The translations under genes were made by a program, and so were the position numbers. Below, piece after piece: positions 44,653-52,829 of a stretch of 64,000 bases of DNA. The DNA is taken from the NCBI RefSeq assembly GCF_037071985.1, contig NZ_JAXHDF010000014.1, forward strand, positions 1 through 64,000, given 5' to 3'. The stretch is from Pseudogracilibacillus sp037071985. Lineage in GTDB: Bacteria; Bacillota; Bacilli; Bacillales; Amphibacillaceae. The notes under the pieces were generated by a model that saw nothing but the letters and a program-made list of their open reading frames with translations, was not told the DNA's origin and made no database searches. Numbering within the stretch: position 1 is the first letter of the stretch; each line of letters begins with the position of its first letter.

Positions 44653-45603
44653 TTAAAACAACATCCGCACGTTTTCTATTTGCGCCTGTGCATCCCTCAT
44701 CATTTCAGTCAGTAATTCTTCTACAGTAGGAAGATCGCTGATCAGACCGGAAACTTGCCCGCCATTAATAAATCCATCTGTAAAATTACCCTTAATAGCT
44801 CCTTTCCTATGCTGGGCTTCCGTCGTTAGGCTCCAAAATTCTTCCGCCGTCATTCCATCGGCTTCCAATTGACTGATTTTGTTTGCATACTCATTTTCTA
44901 CTACTCTACGCGTTTGTCCTACATTTCGTCCGATAATTTTTGTCGAAGTGTCTGTCGCTTGCAGGATGGCATTTTTATAGTTTTCATGAAAAGGTGCTTC
45001 CTTTGTTGCGATAAAACGCGTTCCCATCTGGATACCAGAAGCTCCAAGCATGAGTGCGGCAGAAAGTCCGCGACCATCGCCAATTCCTCCTGCAGCGATG
45101 ACTGGTATGTTTACTCGGTCGACGATTTGTGGGATTAATGTCATTGTAGTTAGTTCTAAATTTGAGTTTATTCCTGCAGCTTCAAATCCTTCCGCAACAA
45201 CGGCATCGGCTCCGGCAGCTTCTGCTTTTACGGCGTGTTTTACAGCAGCGACAATGGTAAGTATTTTGATACCATTTTCCTTCAGAATAGGGATATAGGG
45301 AGCTGGATTTCCGGCTGACAAGGAGACGACCGGTACTTTATGTTTGATAATTGTTTTGATTAACGCATCGGTATGTGGTGTGACATTAATCGCAATATTT
45401 ACGGCAAACGGTTTTTTCGTGCATTTTTTTGTCTCCAAAATGATTTTCTCTACTTCGGACGGTTCCATTGTCCCACAGCCGATCGTTCCAAGGCCGCCCG
45501 CTTCTGATACAGCCGCTGTCAATTTTGCATTGCTTATATTCCCCATTCCACCTTGAATAATTGGGTAAGTAATATTTAATAGATTACTAATTTCACTCTT
45601 CAT
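44653..45603 (-). CDS. Nitronate monooxygenase/2-nitropropane dioxygenase-like FMN enzyme
   Basis: A 316-residue FMN TIM-barrel enzyme. Motifs are PIIQGGMGNIS (about 15-25), VVAEGFEAAG, PVIAAGGIGDGRG (about 168-180) and LGASGIQMGTRF (about 186), which bind FMN. The family includes nitronate monooxygenases and FabK enoyl-ACP reductases; the C-terminal features do not let me pick for certain. GGAG precedes the ATG. It is divergent from the ferredoxin gene at the edge of the paa region. Confidence 0.82.
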   Translation of the reverse strand: MKSEISNLLNITYPIIQGGMGNISNAKLTAAVSEAGGLGTIGCGTMEPSEVEKIILETKKCTKKPFAVNIAINVTPHTDALIKTIIKHKVPVVSLSAGNPAPYIPILKENGIKILTIVAAVKHAVKAEAAGADAVVAEGFEAAGINSNLELTTMTLIPQIVDRVNIPVIAAGGIGDGRGLSAALMLGASGIQMGTRFIATKEAPFHENYKNAILQATDTSTKIIGRNVGQTRRVVENEYANKISQLEADGMTAEEFWSLTTEAQHRKGAIKGNFTDGFINGGQVSGLISDLPTVEELLTEMMRDAQAQIENVRMLF

Positions 45604-45731
45604 TTGGATATTCGGCTCCTTTAATTATCACATGATAAATACGTCCGTAAAAATTGTATTATATATTTTTCATAGTAACAAAAGTCAGTAGGTAAGACAA
45701 TATTACTTTCCAAAATAATGCAAAAATGATA

Positions 45732-45760
45732 TTGACAGTAAAAAGAGTTTTATGTAGTAT
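45732..45760 (+). promoter_or_regulatory. Sigma-A promoter for the ferredoxin operon
   Basis: TTGACA (45732-45737), 17-base spacer, TAGTAT (45755-45760). An ACGTCATA motif at 45795-45802 lies between it and the gene and recurs at 48830 and 49662. Confidence 0.6.
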
Positions 45761-45826
45761 TACTATAACGAAAAATAAATTAAACGTATATAAAACGTCA
45801 TATATAATTATATGAGGAGGGAGAAT

Positions 45827-46093
45827 ATGTGTAAGTATACAATGGTGAATCAAGAAACCTGTATTTCTTGTGGAAGTTGTGGAGCCATTGCACCTGAAAT
45901 ATTTGCTTACAATGAGGAAGGGTTATCTTATTATATAGCGGATGATAATGAAGGAAATGTACCAGTAGATGAAGATCTGTTATACGATTTGGAGGATGCC
46001 TATGATGAATGTCCTACGGGTTCGATCAAGATATCGGATGAGCCGTTTGATGGTGATACTTTAAAAGAAGAAAACTATATTAGGGGGGCTTAG
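45827..46093 (+). CDS. Ferredoxin, single [4Fe-4S] type
   Basis: An 88-residue ferredoxin. Cluster ligands are in ETCISCGSCGAIAPEIF (three Cys, about residues 11-17) and CPTGSIKI (fourth Cys, about 65), as in Bacillus Fer proteins. The rest is acidic (DEDLLYDLEDAYDE), usual for electron carriers. The ATG at 45827 has GGAGGG upstream; a longer start at 45812 would overlap the site. It is followed three bases later by the ferredoxin reductase, so the pair forms an electron transfer module. Its position next to paaX and the epoxidase genes suggests that it feeds PaaABC in place of PaaE. Confidence 0.9.
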   Translation: MCKYTMVNQETCISCGSCGAIAPEIFAYNEEGLSYYIADDNEGNVPVDEDLLYDLEDAYDECPTGSIKISDEPFDGDTLKEENYIRGA

Positions 46094-46096
46094 ACA

Positions 46097-47092
46097 GTGA
46101 AGGAAATTCATGACATAACGATAATTGGCGCAGGACCCGTTGGTTTGTTTACAACCTTTTATGCCGGGATGCGTGAAGCAAGTGTTCATTTGATTGATAG
46201 TATGCCAGAAGTTGGTGGACAATTATCTGCGCTTTATCCAGAAAAATATATTCATGATGTAGCAGGGTTTCCGAAAATAAAGGCGCAGGATTTAGTCGAG
46301 GAACTCTATAAACAAGCAATCACTTTTTCTCCAAAAATTACGTTAGGCGAGTCTGTTCTCCATGTAAATCGCCTGGATTCAGAAACATTTGAGCTAATTA
46401 CGACGAGAGACCGCTATGTAACGAAAGCGATTATTATTACGGCAGGGGCAGGAGCGTTCCAACCTAGAAAATTAGAGATAGATGATTGTGGCAATTACGA
46501 AGGGAAAAACTTACATTATTTTATAAAAAACGTAAAAGATTTTACAGATAATAATGTGTTGATTTGCGGGGGAGGAGATTCTGCAGTTGATTGGGCATTA
46601 GCTTTAGATGCGATTGCGAAAAATGTTACACTTATTCACCGGCGGGATCGATTTCGAACCCATGAGGCTAGTCTTACACAGTTGAAGCAGTCGGGTGTTA
46701 CGGTGAAAACGCCTTTTGAAGTTGGAGAAATTTTTGGGAAAGAAAGAATTGAACAAGTTTTGATCAAAGAAGTGAAAGGGGACCATGTAAGTGTACTAGA
46801 TGTAGATAGTGTTATTGTAAACTTTGGCTTTGTCACAGATTTAGGCCCGTTAAAGAAATGGGGGTTGGATATTTATCGTAATTCGATTGCCGTGAACCAA
46901 CAGATGGAAACGAATATTCCTGGTATCTATTCGGCTGGGGACATTTGTGTTTATAAAGGAAAGCCTAAATTAATCGCAACAGGTTTCGGTGAAGCAACGA
47001 TTGCGGTCAATCAAGCGAAGTTACGAATGGATCCAAAGGCAAGAGTGAATATCCACAGTACTCACTTGTTTGAAAAAGTGAAAAGTGTCTAA
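46097..47092 (+). CDS. Ferredoxin-NADP+ reductase, thioredoxin-reductase-like (YumC type)
   Basis: A 331-residue flavoprotein with FAD motif ITIIGAGPVGLFTTFYAG (about 7-24), MPEVGGQLSALYPEKYIHDV (about 41-60), an NADPH-binding segment VLICGGGDSAVDWALALDA (about 155-173) and C-terminal GIYSAGDICVYKGK. It lacks the CxxC of thioredoxin reductases, so it is a type-2 ferredoxin-NADP reductase. It starts with GTG three bases after the ferredoxin stop. Together they pass electrons from NADPH to a ferredoxin-dependent enzyme. The best nearby client is the paaABC epoxidase. Confidence 0.9.
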   Translation: MKEIHDITIIGAGPVGLFTTFYAGMREASVHLIDSMPEVGGQLSALYPEKYIHDVAGFPKIKAQDLVEELYKQAITFSPKITLGESVLHVNRLDSETFELITTRDRYVTKAIIITAGAGAFQPRKLEIDDCGNYEGKNLHYFIKNVKDFTDNNVLICGGGDSAVDWALALDAIAKNVTLIHRRDRFRTHEASLTQLKQSGVTVKTPFEVGEIFGKERIEQVLIKEVKGDHVSVLDVDSVIVNFGFVTDLGPLKKWGLDIYRNSIAVNQQMETNIPGIYSAGDICVYKGKPKLIATGFGEATIAVNQAKLRMDPKARVNIHSTHLFEKVKSV

Positions 47093-47152
47093 TTTTTTCC
47101 AGTTGACTTGATCAAGTAAGCTCTTTAGGATGGAAGGAAAGGGGGAGAGTCT

Positions 47153-47698
47153 ATGTTTTATCGTTACAAGCAATTTGTTCCGCAAGTAGATGAATCCGCT
47201 TTCATTGCAGAAGGAGCAAAAGTAATTGGGGACGTAGTCATTGGTGCGAACACCAGTATTTGGTTTAATGTGGTCTTGCGTGGAGACGAAGATCAAATTC
47301 GGATCGGGAATCGCTGCAGTATCCAGGAAAACACGGTATGTCATTTGTATGAAGGGCATCCATTACTTGTAGAAGATGAAGTGACAGTCGGACATAATGC
47401 GATTATTCATGGGTGCACATTGAAAAAAGGAGTCCTAGTAGGCATGGGAGCAACGGTACTGGATGGGGCAGTAATCGGAGAAAATTCCATCATCGGTGCC
47501 AACACACTTATCCCTGCTGGAAAAGTGATCCCACCGAATTCACTTGTCATCGGAAGTCCTGGAAAAGTGGTTCGTGAGTTAACGGAACAAGATGAAGAAT
47601 TGCTTGATCTGACAATCCGTACGTATGTTAGAAATGCAGCACAATATCAAGATCCAGCAATTTTTGAAAAGGTAGACAGATCAAAAGTAAAGTTGTAA
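47153..47698 (+). CDS. Gamma-carbonic anhydrase-like hexapeptide protein (PaaY-like)
   Basis: A 181-residue left-handed beta-helix protein with hexapeptide repeats (GANTSIWFNVVLRGDEDQIR, GVLVGMGATVLDGAVIGENS) and zinc-type His residues in CHLYEGHPL and VGHNAIIHGCTL. This is the gamma-carbonic anhydrase fold. PaaY, a thioesterase of phenylacetate pathways, belongs to this family, and the gene's position between the ferredoxin pair and paaX makes that the most interesting reading; a general carbonic anhydrase-like role is also possible. GGGGGAGAG precedes the ATG. Confidence 0.82.
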   Translation: MFYRYKQFVPQVDESAFIAEGAKVIGDVVIGANTSIWFNVVLRGDEDQIRIGNRCSIQENTVCHLYEGHPLLVEDEVTVGHNAIIHGCTLKKGVLVGMGATVLDGAVIGENSIIGANTLIPAGKVIPPNSLVIGSPGKVVRELTEQDEELLDLTIRTYVRNAAQYQDPAIFEKVDRSKVKL

Positions 47699-47703
47699 GA
47701 ACG

Positions 47704-47742
47704 AAAAAACTTGACCTCCTGTATTGGCTGTCAAGTTTTTTT
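47704..47742. terminator. Bidirectional terminator between PaaY-like gene and paaX
   Basis: AAAAAACTTGAC (47704-47715) and its complement (47730-47741), with T-runs on both strands. Confidence 0.9.
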
Positions 47743-47885
47743 GTGAAGAGGTTGGGACAAAATAAAATAGTAGATATGAACACACGAACAATATTTCTGT
47801 AGCGATTATTATAAACGTAATCATTCGTGTTTCAATAATTTTTTTTAGCTTATGTCTTAACCTCAAATTATTTTTCAAAAATTCC

Positions 47886-48731
47886 CTATCGTTGTTTCAT
47901 TGGCTCGCCAAGCTCGAACACAGATTCAAAGAAACGTTTTGCAGGTTTTGATAAGAGTGCATTATATTCTTTAAATAGTTCTGCCGCTGAATCTCCTAAC
48001 CATTTATTCGGTAAAAGTTCGGAAGGTAAACTCGGATCTATAAATAGAAACTTTCGATACTGATGGACGAGCAGGGCGCTTTCAACAAAACAGCTGCCGT
48101 CACTCATTTCATCTTTGTTGATCTTGTTTTTGTGAATAATATAATTTTGACTGTATTGTTCAATAAACTGTGCATACTTATCGTTAATATCTTGTAAGTC
48201 CCAACATTTGTGAACAAGATGCTCATGATCTTGCATACCTTCATAGGAAGCATGAAAAAAGCTGACATAATCGTCTATTTGATACTTTTTAACCATTAAG
48301 TTAACTTCTTTTTGTAAATTATTCGGGGTAATCCAACAACTCGTTGACAAAGGTCCAAAACCGCTCCAGACAAGTTCTTCTCTTAATTTATCGCGTAAAT
48401 GACGTTTTTCTTCTGGAATATTATATAGTAAAATCCACCATTTCCCGTCCCATGACAAGGTTGGTTCTTTGTAAATTCTTCTTGATGCTTCTTCCATGCG
48501 GATTTTTCCTTGTTCTGTTAAAGAATAGAAACTCTTATTTCCTTCCCGTTCTGATTGAACCCACCCTTGCTTACTCATTCTAGAAACGGCAGCTCGTACT
48601 GCTTGCTCATTATGACCAAAGGCTTCTAATAATTTAATTAAACTCCCGATCCATATAGTACTTCCATAATGACGAATATAGTCGCCGAAGATTGTAAATA
48701 TCATCGATCTCGTATTAAACTTTTTTTCCAT
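47886..48731 (-). CDS. paaX: PaaX family transcriptional repressor
   Basis: A 281-residue regulator. The N-terminal winged helix has RSMIFTIFGDYIRHYGSTIW (about 8-27) and HNEQAVRAAVSRMSKQGWVQ (about 40-59), with the PaaX C-terminal domain after (WDGKWWILLYNIPEE, about 96-110). PaaX represses phenylacetate genes and is released by phenylacetyl-CoA. The ATG at 48731 has GGAGAAAGT upstream; longer starts extend into the promoter area. It is divergent from the paaI-paaABCD operon, so both share a control region. Confidence 0.93.
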   Translation of the reverse strand: MEKKFNTRSMIFTIFGDYIRHYGSTIWIGSLIKLLEAFGHNEQAVRAAVSRMSKQGWVQSEREGNKSFYSLTEQGKIRMEEASRRIYKEPTLSWDGKWWILLYNIPEEKRHLRDKLREELVWSGFGPLSTSCWITPNNLQKEVNLMVKKYQIDDYVSFFHASYEGMQDHEHLVHKCWDLQDINDKYAQFIEQYSQNYIIHKNKINKDEMSDGSCFVESALLVHQYRKFLFIDPSLPSELLPNKWLGDSAAELFKEYNALLSKPAKRFFESVFELGEPMKQR

Positions 48732-48926
48732 ACTTTCTCCTTCTCTGCAATTAGTATTTACGACGTAATAATTAAGTTGATTTTTATTATAGCATAGGGA
48801 GCCACTACTTCTACTGAAACGTGAAAAATACGTCATAGTAATTTATTATAGTACGAAGGCTCAAGTTTATCGTATAACAGCTTTATATTTTATTATGAGG
48901 GCAATGTCCATTTTCTCATTATTCTA
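48732..48926. other. Regulatory gap between paaX and the paa operon
   Basis: Contains the paaX promoter area and an ACGTCATA motif at 48830-48837 that also appears before the ferredoxin and paaA genes. No gene supported. The paa promoter and cre follow. Confidence 0.45.
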
Positions 48927-48955
48927 TTGACAGTATATTCTGTTGAATATATAAT
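48927..48955 (+). promoter_or_regulatory. Consensus sigma-A promoter of the paa operon
   Basis: TTGACA (48927-48932), exactly 17 bases, TATAAT (48950-48955): a perfect consensus promoter reading toward paaI. Confidence 0.75.
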
Positions 48956-49063
48956 CATTTATAACGAACTTTACACGAATTACAAATAAACGTAATGTTA
49001 ACTTCAAAAGTAATCTGTCTATCATATTATCTCTCCATGACACAAGAAAATTTACCACTCTTA

Positions 49064-49077
49064 TGTAAACGATTTCA
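49064..49077 (+). promoter_or_regulatory. cre (CcpA) site in the paa leader
   Basis: TGTAAACGATTTCA matches the cre pattern TGWAANCGNTNNCA at all 14 positions. It is about 110 bases downstream of the -10 box, fitting roadblock-type carbon catabolite repression. Confidence 0.65.
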
Positions 49078-49183
49078 AACTAACATCATGATTGCAAAAC
49101 CCTAGTAAAGTGGCTCGCTATCAACTAAAAACCTTATATGCATATAGTAGACTGAAAATAAGTTTAACTAAAGGAGATAGAGA

Positions 49184-49612
49184 ATGAGTGAAAAATATAC
49201 GATTACTGATTTACAAAACGTAGCAAAACAACTGAAAAGTCCACCACCATGTGACGAAACGATGCAAGTTCATGTTCATCAAGCGGAAGCTGGGAATGCT
49301 AACGGAATCTGGAAGGTGGATAGGAAATTTATTAACGGCCATGGGATTGTGATGGGGGGATTTGTATCTGCAGCGGTCGATATTATGATGGCATATGCGA
49401 TTGCTTCCACATTGACAGAAGAAGAAGGTTTTGCGTCGATTGATTTAGATACGACATTTCATCGGCCAACAATGGAGGGAGAAGTTGAAATCTCGGCAAA
49501 AGTAGAGAGACGGGGTAGAACTATTGCATATGTTACTGCAGAGGTAAAGCAGGGAGATAAATTAGTTGCAAATTGTGTGTCTTCTTTGCTGATCACCAGC
49601 TTAAAAAAATAG
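49184..49612 (+). CDS. paaI: PaaI-type hotdog thioesterase of the paa cluster
   Basis: A 142-residue hotdog thioesterase: GHGIVMGGFVSAAVDIMMAY (about 47-66) is the catalytic helix region, followed by SIDLDTTFHRPTMEGEVEI. In the pathway, PaaI-type enzymes hydrolyse dead-end CoA thioesters such as ring-hydroxylated phenylacetyl-CoA, freeing CoA. First gene of the paa operon behind the promoter at 48927. It lies 70 bases before paaA, with an AAGGAGATAG site before its ATG. Confidence 0.82.
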   Translation: MSEKYTITDLQNVAKQLKSPPPCDETMQVHVHQAEAGNANGIWKVDRKFINGHGIVMGGFVSAAVDIMMAYAIASTLTEEEGFASIDLDTTFHRPTMEGEVEISAKVERRGRTIAYVTAEVKQGDKLVANCVSSLLITSLKK

Positions 49613-49682
49613 TGGATAAAAGCACATTTATTATTAAGTAATGCGATTACGTGTTAACAAAACGTCATAAGGAGGATTTGTA

Positions 49683-50669
49683 ATGTACCTTTATATTGAA
49701 GGTGGAGATTTAATCCAGAATGAGCAAACGGATGAACGGCGTTATGAACTGTTTATGGAACGCATTAACAATGGAGAAAAAATCGAGCCGAATGACTGGA
49801 TGCCTGATGATTATCGGACAGCACTCATTCGTTTAATCTCCATGCATGGCATGAGTGAAATAATGGGAGCGCTTCCAGAGAAGGAATGGACTCCGAAAGC
49901 CCCGTCATTAAAGCGGAAACTTGCCATTATGGCAAAAGTACAGGATGAGATGGGGCATGGACAGTTGCTGCTGCGGGTAGCAGAAGATTTACAAAAACCA
50001 TACGGCATTTCACGAAAGGAAATGTTGGAAGGGTTATTAGAAGGGAAAATAAAGTTTCATAATGTCTTTCATATGAAAACAAAATCATGGGCGGATGCTG
50101 CGATCATCGCTTGGTTAGTAGACGGGGCGGCAATCATTACCCAAACGAATATGCTTAATGCTTCTTATGGTCCATATCAGCGGGCACTACAGCGAATCTG
50201 TGCAGAAGAAGTTTTTCATGCACAACACGGGGAAGCTCTCATTATGGCACTAGCCAATGGGACGAAAGAGCAAAGAGATATGTTGCAAGAAGCGCTTAAC
50301 CGTTGGTGGGAGTCATTAGTGATGTTTTTTGGACCACCAACACCGAAAGTAACTGGGTCATCGCGTCAGGACATCATGATAAAGTACAAAATTCGCGTAA
50401 ACAATAATGAAGAACTACGGCAAGCCTTTTTTGATAAATATATTCCTAGAATACGAGCACTTGGATTGGAGCTTCCAGATAAAACAATTTCCTTTAACGA
50501 AGAGACGAAAGAATGGACATACGAGCAACCAGATTGGGAGCAGTTTAAACAAATTATTAATAATAATGGTCCACGTTCAAAAGCGAGATTGCACTTAAGA
50601 CAAATTGCTTATGATAACGGAAGTTGGGTACGTCGGGCATTAGCTCATCAGCCGGAAGCGGTCGTATAA
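49683..50669 (+). CDS. paaA: 1,2-phenylacetyl-CoA epoxidase subunit PaaA
   Basis: A 328-residue ferritin-like di-iron catalytic subunit. Iron ligands are suggested by VQDEMGHGQLLLRVAEDL (Glu and His, about 78-95) and CAEEVFHAQHGEALI (about 171-185), with further carboxylates between. It epoxidises the ring of phenylacetyl-CoA using O2 and electrons from a reductase. Followed by paaB, paaC and paaD. AAGGAGG precedes the ATG. The highly conserved WTPKAPSLKRKLAIMAKVQD stretch leaves no doubt about the family. Confidence 0.96.
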   Translation: MYLYIEGGDLIQNEQTDERRYELFMERINNGEKIEPNDWMPDDYRTALIRLISMHGMSEIMGALPEKEWTPKAPSLKRKLAIMAKVQDEMGHGQLLLRVAEDLQKPYGISRKEMLEGLLEGKIKFHNVFHMKTKSWADAAIIAWLVDGAAIITQTNMLNASYGPYQRALQRICAEEVFHAQHGEALIMALANGTKEQRDMLQEALNRWWESLVMFFGPPTPKVTGSSRQDIMIKYKIRVNNNEELRQAFFDKYIPRIRALGLELPDKTISFNEETKEWTYEQPDWEQFKQIINNNGPRSKARLHLRQIAYDNGSWVRRALAHQPEAVV

Positions 50670-50681
50670 GGAGGGAGAAAA

Positions 50682-51047
50682 ATGACTCAAGAAGAAGAAA
50701 AGAACTTTTACCGGGAGTATGAAGTTTTTAGTCGGAAAAGTAATAAGTTGCCACTCCAACATCAGTTCAGTTTGCTTGCACCAAATAAAGAAATGGCAGT
50801 GATGATGGCTCAGGAAAATTTTATGCGACGGGAAGAAGCGATTGATATTTGGGTAGTAGATAGGGAAGATATTCGAGCACTAACGAGCGAGGAAAAACAA
50901 CAATTAACGAAACGGTTGGACAATAAAGAGTACCGGAACACAAAAGGATACGGATATTTAAGAAAGTTATGGCGAGAGAAAGAAGAGAAAATGGGAATGT
51001 TGGATGAAAAAGAAATATTCTCATGGAGTAAGGGGAGAAGCCGATGA
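50682..51047 (+). CDS. paaB: 1,2-phenylacetyl-CoA epoxidase subunit PaaB
   Basis: A 121-residue PaaB: EYEVFSRKSNKLPLQHQFSL (about 10-29) and ALMMAQENFMRRE-like MMAQENFMRREEAIDIWVV are family marks. PaaB bridges the PaaAC heterodimers in the epoxidase complex and has no iron site. The C-terminal extension with KLWREKEEKMG is longer than in proteobacterial PaaB (about 95 residues). AAGGAGGG precedes the ATG. It overlaps paaC by four bases. Confidence 0.94.
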   Translation: MTQEEEKNFYREYEVFSRKSNKLPLQHQFSLLAPNKEMAVMMAQENFMRREEAIDIWVVDREDIRALTSEEKQQLTKRLDNKEYRNTKGYGYLRKLWREKEEKMGMLDEKEIFSWSKGRSR

Positions 51048-51862
51048 GTAAGATCATAAAAACACCGGAAGAAGCAAAGCAAAATCAATCATATAAGGCA
51101 GCATTGGTTGAACTTTTATATCAATTTGCAGATGACGATTTTATTATTTCTTTCCGTGGTTCGGAATGGCTTGGCCTCGCTCCTCACATTGAAGAAGATG
51201 TAGCATTTTCTTCGATTACTCAGAATACAATGGGACATGCGACTATGTTTTTTCAAATGTTAGAAGAGTTAGGAGAAGGAGACGCAGACCATTTAGCGCA
51301 CGGAAGGTCGCCAGGTGAAAGACGAAGTTCTGTTTATTTAGAAAAAATGAATGGCTCAGGAAGCTATATAGAGGATGCAAATTATGATTGGGCACTCGCT
51401 GTTGTTCGGAATTTTCTCTATGAAACATTGAAACGAGTAAAGTTAGAAGCAGCTACACGTAGTTCCTATGAGCCGCTAATATTTATTGCTCGGAAAATAT
51501 TGATGGAACAGACGTATCATTTAGCACACTGGCGATTATGGATTCAACAATTGCAAGCCTCGACGGAAGAAGCGAAAGCAAAGATTAGCGCAAGGTTAGA
51601 AGAGGCATGGCAAGAATTTGGAGATGCGATTGAACTAGGTCCAAAAGCTGACGATATTCATAGATTTGATCTTTTGATCGATGAAGAGACCTTGAAAAAA
51701 CGTTGGCTTGAAAAGGTAAATGAGGTACTAGCGGAAAAATATGAGTCATTACCAAAGAAAAAATTAGGAAACGGGCGTATCGGTGAATTTAACGCAGACC
51801 TGGAACAAGCAATTGACATTTTTACCGCAGTGTATCGGACAGATGTGGAAGCAGCTTGGTAG
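51044..51862 (+). CDS. paaC: 1,2-phenylacetyl-CoA epoxidase structural subunit PaaC
   Basis: A 272-residue ferritin-like subunit that pairs with PaaA and lacks a working di-iron site. Markers are FIISFRGSEWLGLAPHIEED (about 30-49), SITQNTMGHATMFFQMLEEL (about 52-71) and EQTYHLAHWRLWIQQLQ (about 153-169). The GTG/ATG overlap (ATGA) with paaB indicates coupled translation. The length and layout are normal. Confidence 0.94.
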   Translation: MSKIIKTPEEAKQNQSYKAALVELLYQFADDDFIISFRGSEWLGLAPHIEEDVAFSSITQNTMGHATMFFQMLEELGEGDADHLAHGRSPGERRSSVYLEKMNGSGSYIEDANYDWALAVVRNFLYETLKRVKLEAATRSSYEPLIFIARKILMEQTYHLAHWRLWIQQLQASTEEAKAKISARLEEAWQEFGDAIELGPKADDIHRFDLLIDEETLKKRWLEKVNEVLAEKYESLPKKKLGNGRIGEFNADLEQAIDIFTAVYRTDVEAAW

Positions 51863-51878
51863 AAAGGAGAGGAGGCAG

Positions 51879-52382
51879 ATGGTGCAATTGATGCCGGACG
51901 AAGAAGTGTTGGAAGTATTAAAGACAGTCGATGATCCTGAGTTAACGAATGTGAGCGTGTATGACCTTGGGATGGTTTATTCGGTTGTTTTAAATGGGGG
52001 GCATGTGTCGGTGACAATGGTTCCAACATTTGCCGGTTGTCCGGCTCTTGACTTCATTGAACGTGACGTGAAAAAAGCAATTGAGCATCTTCCTTGGGTA
52101 GATAGCTGTGAGGTAAAATTTTCATTTGAGTATCAATGGACAACAGATTTAATTACTGATCGTGGAAAGGTACAACTAAGAAAACTTGGAATCTCTCCAC
52201 CACCCGACCATTATCGTGTCGGAGAGGAGTGGACAGTAGATTGTCCTTATTGCAGTTCAAGTTATACATCGATGGAAAACGTGTTTGGACCGACTGCTTG
52301 TCGAAGTATTCTTTATTGTTTAGATTGTCGAAATCCATTTGAAGCAATGAAGCCAGTTATTGTCGAGGAAGAGACGGCGTGA
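51879..52382 (+). CDS. paaD: Phenylacetate epoxidase maturation protein PaaD
   Basis: A 167-residue PaaD. The N-terminal MIP18/DUF59 domain has LKTVDDPELTNVSVYDLGMV (about 12-31) and TFAGCPALDFIERDVKKAIE (about 49-68). The C-terminal part has a Cys4 metal site: VDCPYCSSSYTS and ILYCLDCRNPFEAMKP. PaaD is needed for an active epoxidase and probably helps assemble its metal or electron-transfer part. The ATG at 51879 follows GGAGAGGAGG and starts 16 bases after the paaC stop; in-frame starts inside paaC are unlikely. Confidence 0.94.
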   Translation: MVQLMPDEEVLEVLKTVDDPELTNVSVYDLGMVYSVVLNGGHVSVTMVPTFAGCPALDFIERDVKKAIEHLPWVDSCEVKFSFEYQWTTDLITDRGKVQLRKLGISPPPDHYRVGEEWTVDCPYCSSSYTSMENVFGPTACRSILYCLDCRNPFEAMKPVIVEEETA

Positions 52383-52517
52383 GATAGAAAAGAATTTAAG
52401 GTACTAGAACTTGAAAAATTCGATGTTTTGATGCGAGATGAATCATTCTGTAGATTGAGGAAGATAAATATCTATTGCATTAATAAAGAAAATTTTATTA
52501 AAAAAGGAGAATGTAAA

Positions 52518-52829
52518 ATGGCAAGAGCAAAAGTGATTGCATTATATAAACAACCCGAGGATAAGGAAAAATTTGATGAGCACTATTTTAATGTGCATGG
52601 CCCACTAACGGCAAAAATTCCTGGTTTACGTGAAATGAATGTTACAAAGATTGTCGGTTCTCCCATGGGAAAAAGTGAGTACTATTTACAATGTGAAATG
52701 ATCTATGATGATATGGAATCTCTACAAAAGGCGATGAAATCAGATGAAGGAAAAGCTTCTGGAAAAGACGCATTCCAATTTGCAGGTGATATTATTACGC
52801 TCATGATCGGTGAAGAAGTCGATGAGTGA
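52518..52829 (+). CDS. EthD-family protein
   Basis: A 103-residue ferredoxin-like dimeric alpha-beta barrel (ALYKQPEDKEKFDEHYFNVH, about 7-26; GPLTAKIPGL). EthD-type proteins act in ring-cleavage and ether-degradation pathways with mostly unknown chemistry, and some isomerise small lactones. Here it is co-transcribed with paaD and overlaps the paaF start by eight bases, so a role in handling a reactive paa intermediate is likely, but the reaction is unknown. AAAAAGGAG is placed before the ATG at 52518. Confidence 0.8.
   Translation: MARAKVIALYKQPEDKEKFDEHYFNVHGPLTAKIPGLREMNVTKIVGSPMGKSEYYLQCEMIYDDMESLQKAMKSDEGKASGKDAFQFAGDIITLMIGEEVDE

Noticed and set aside
44869..45556. Plus-strand frames opposite the nitronate monooxygenase-like gene
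   Set aside because: Antisense shadows without RBS; the minus-strand gene has clear FMN-site motifs and an RBS.
47743..47885. Possible small minus-strand gene between the PaaY-like gene terminator and paaX
   Set aside because: Only a low-complexity hydrophobic frame without RBS; the gap is more simply the 3-prime region of paaX.
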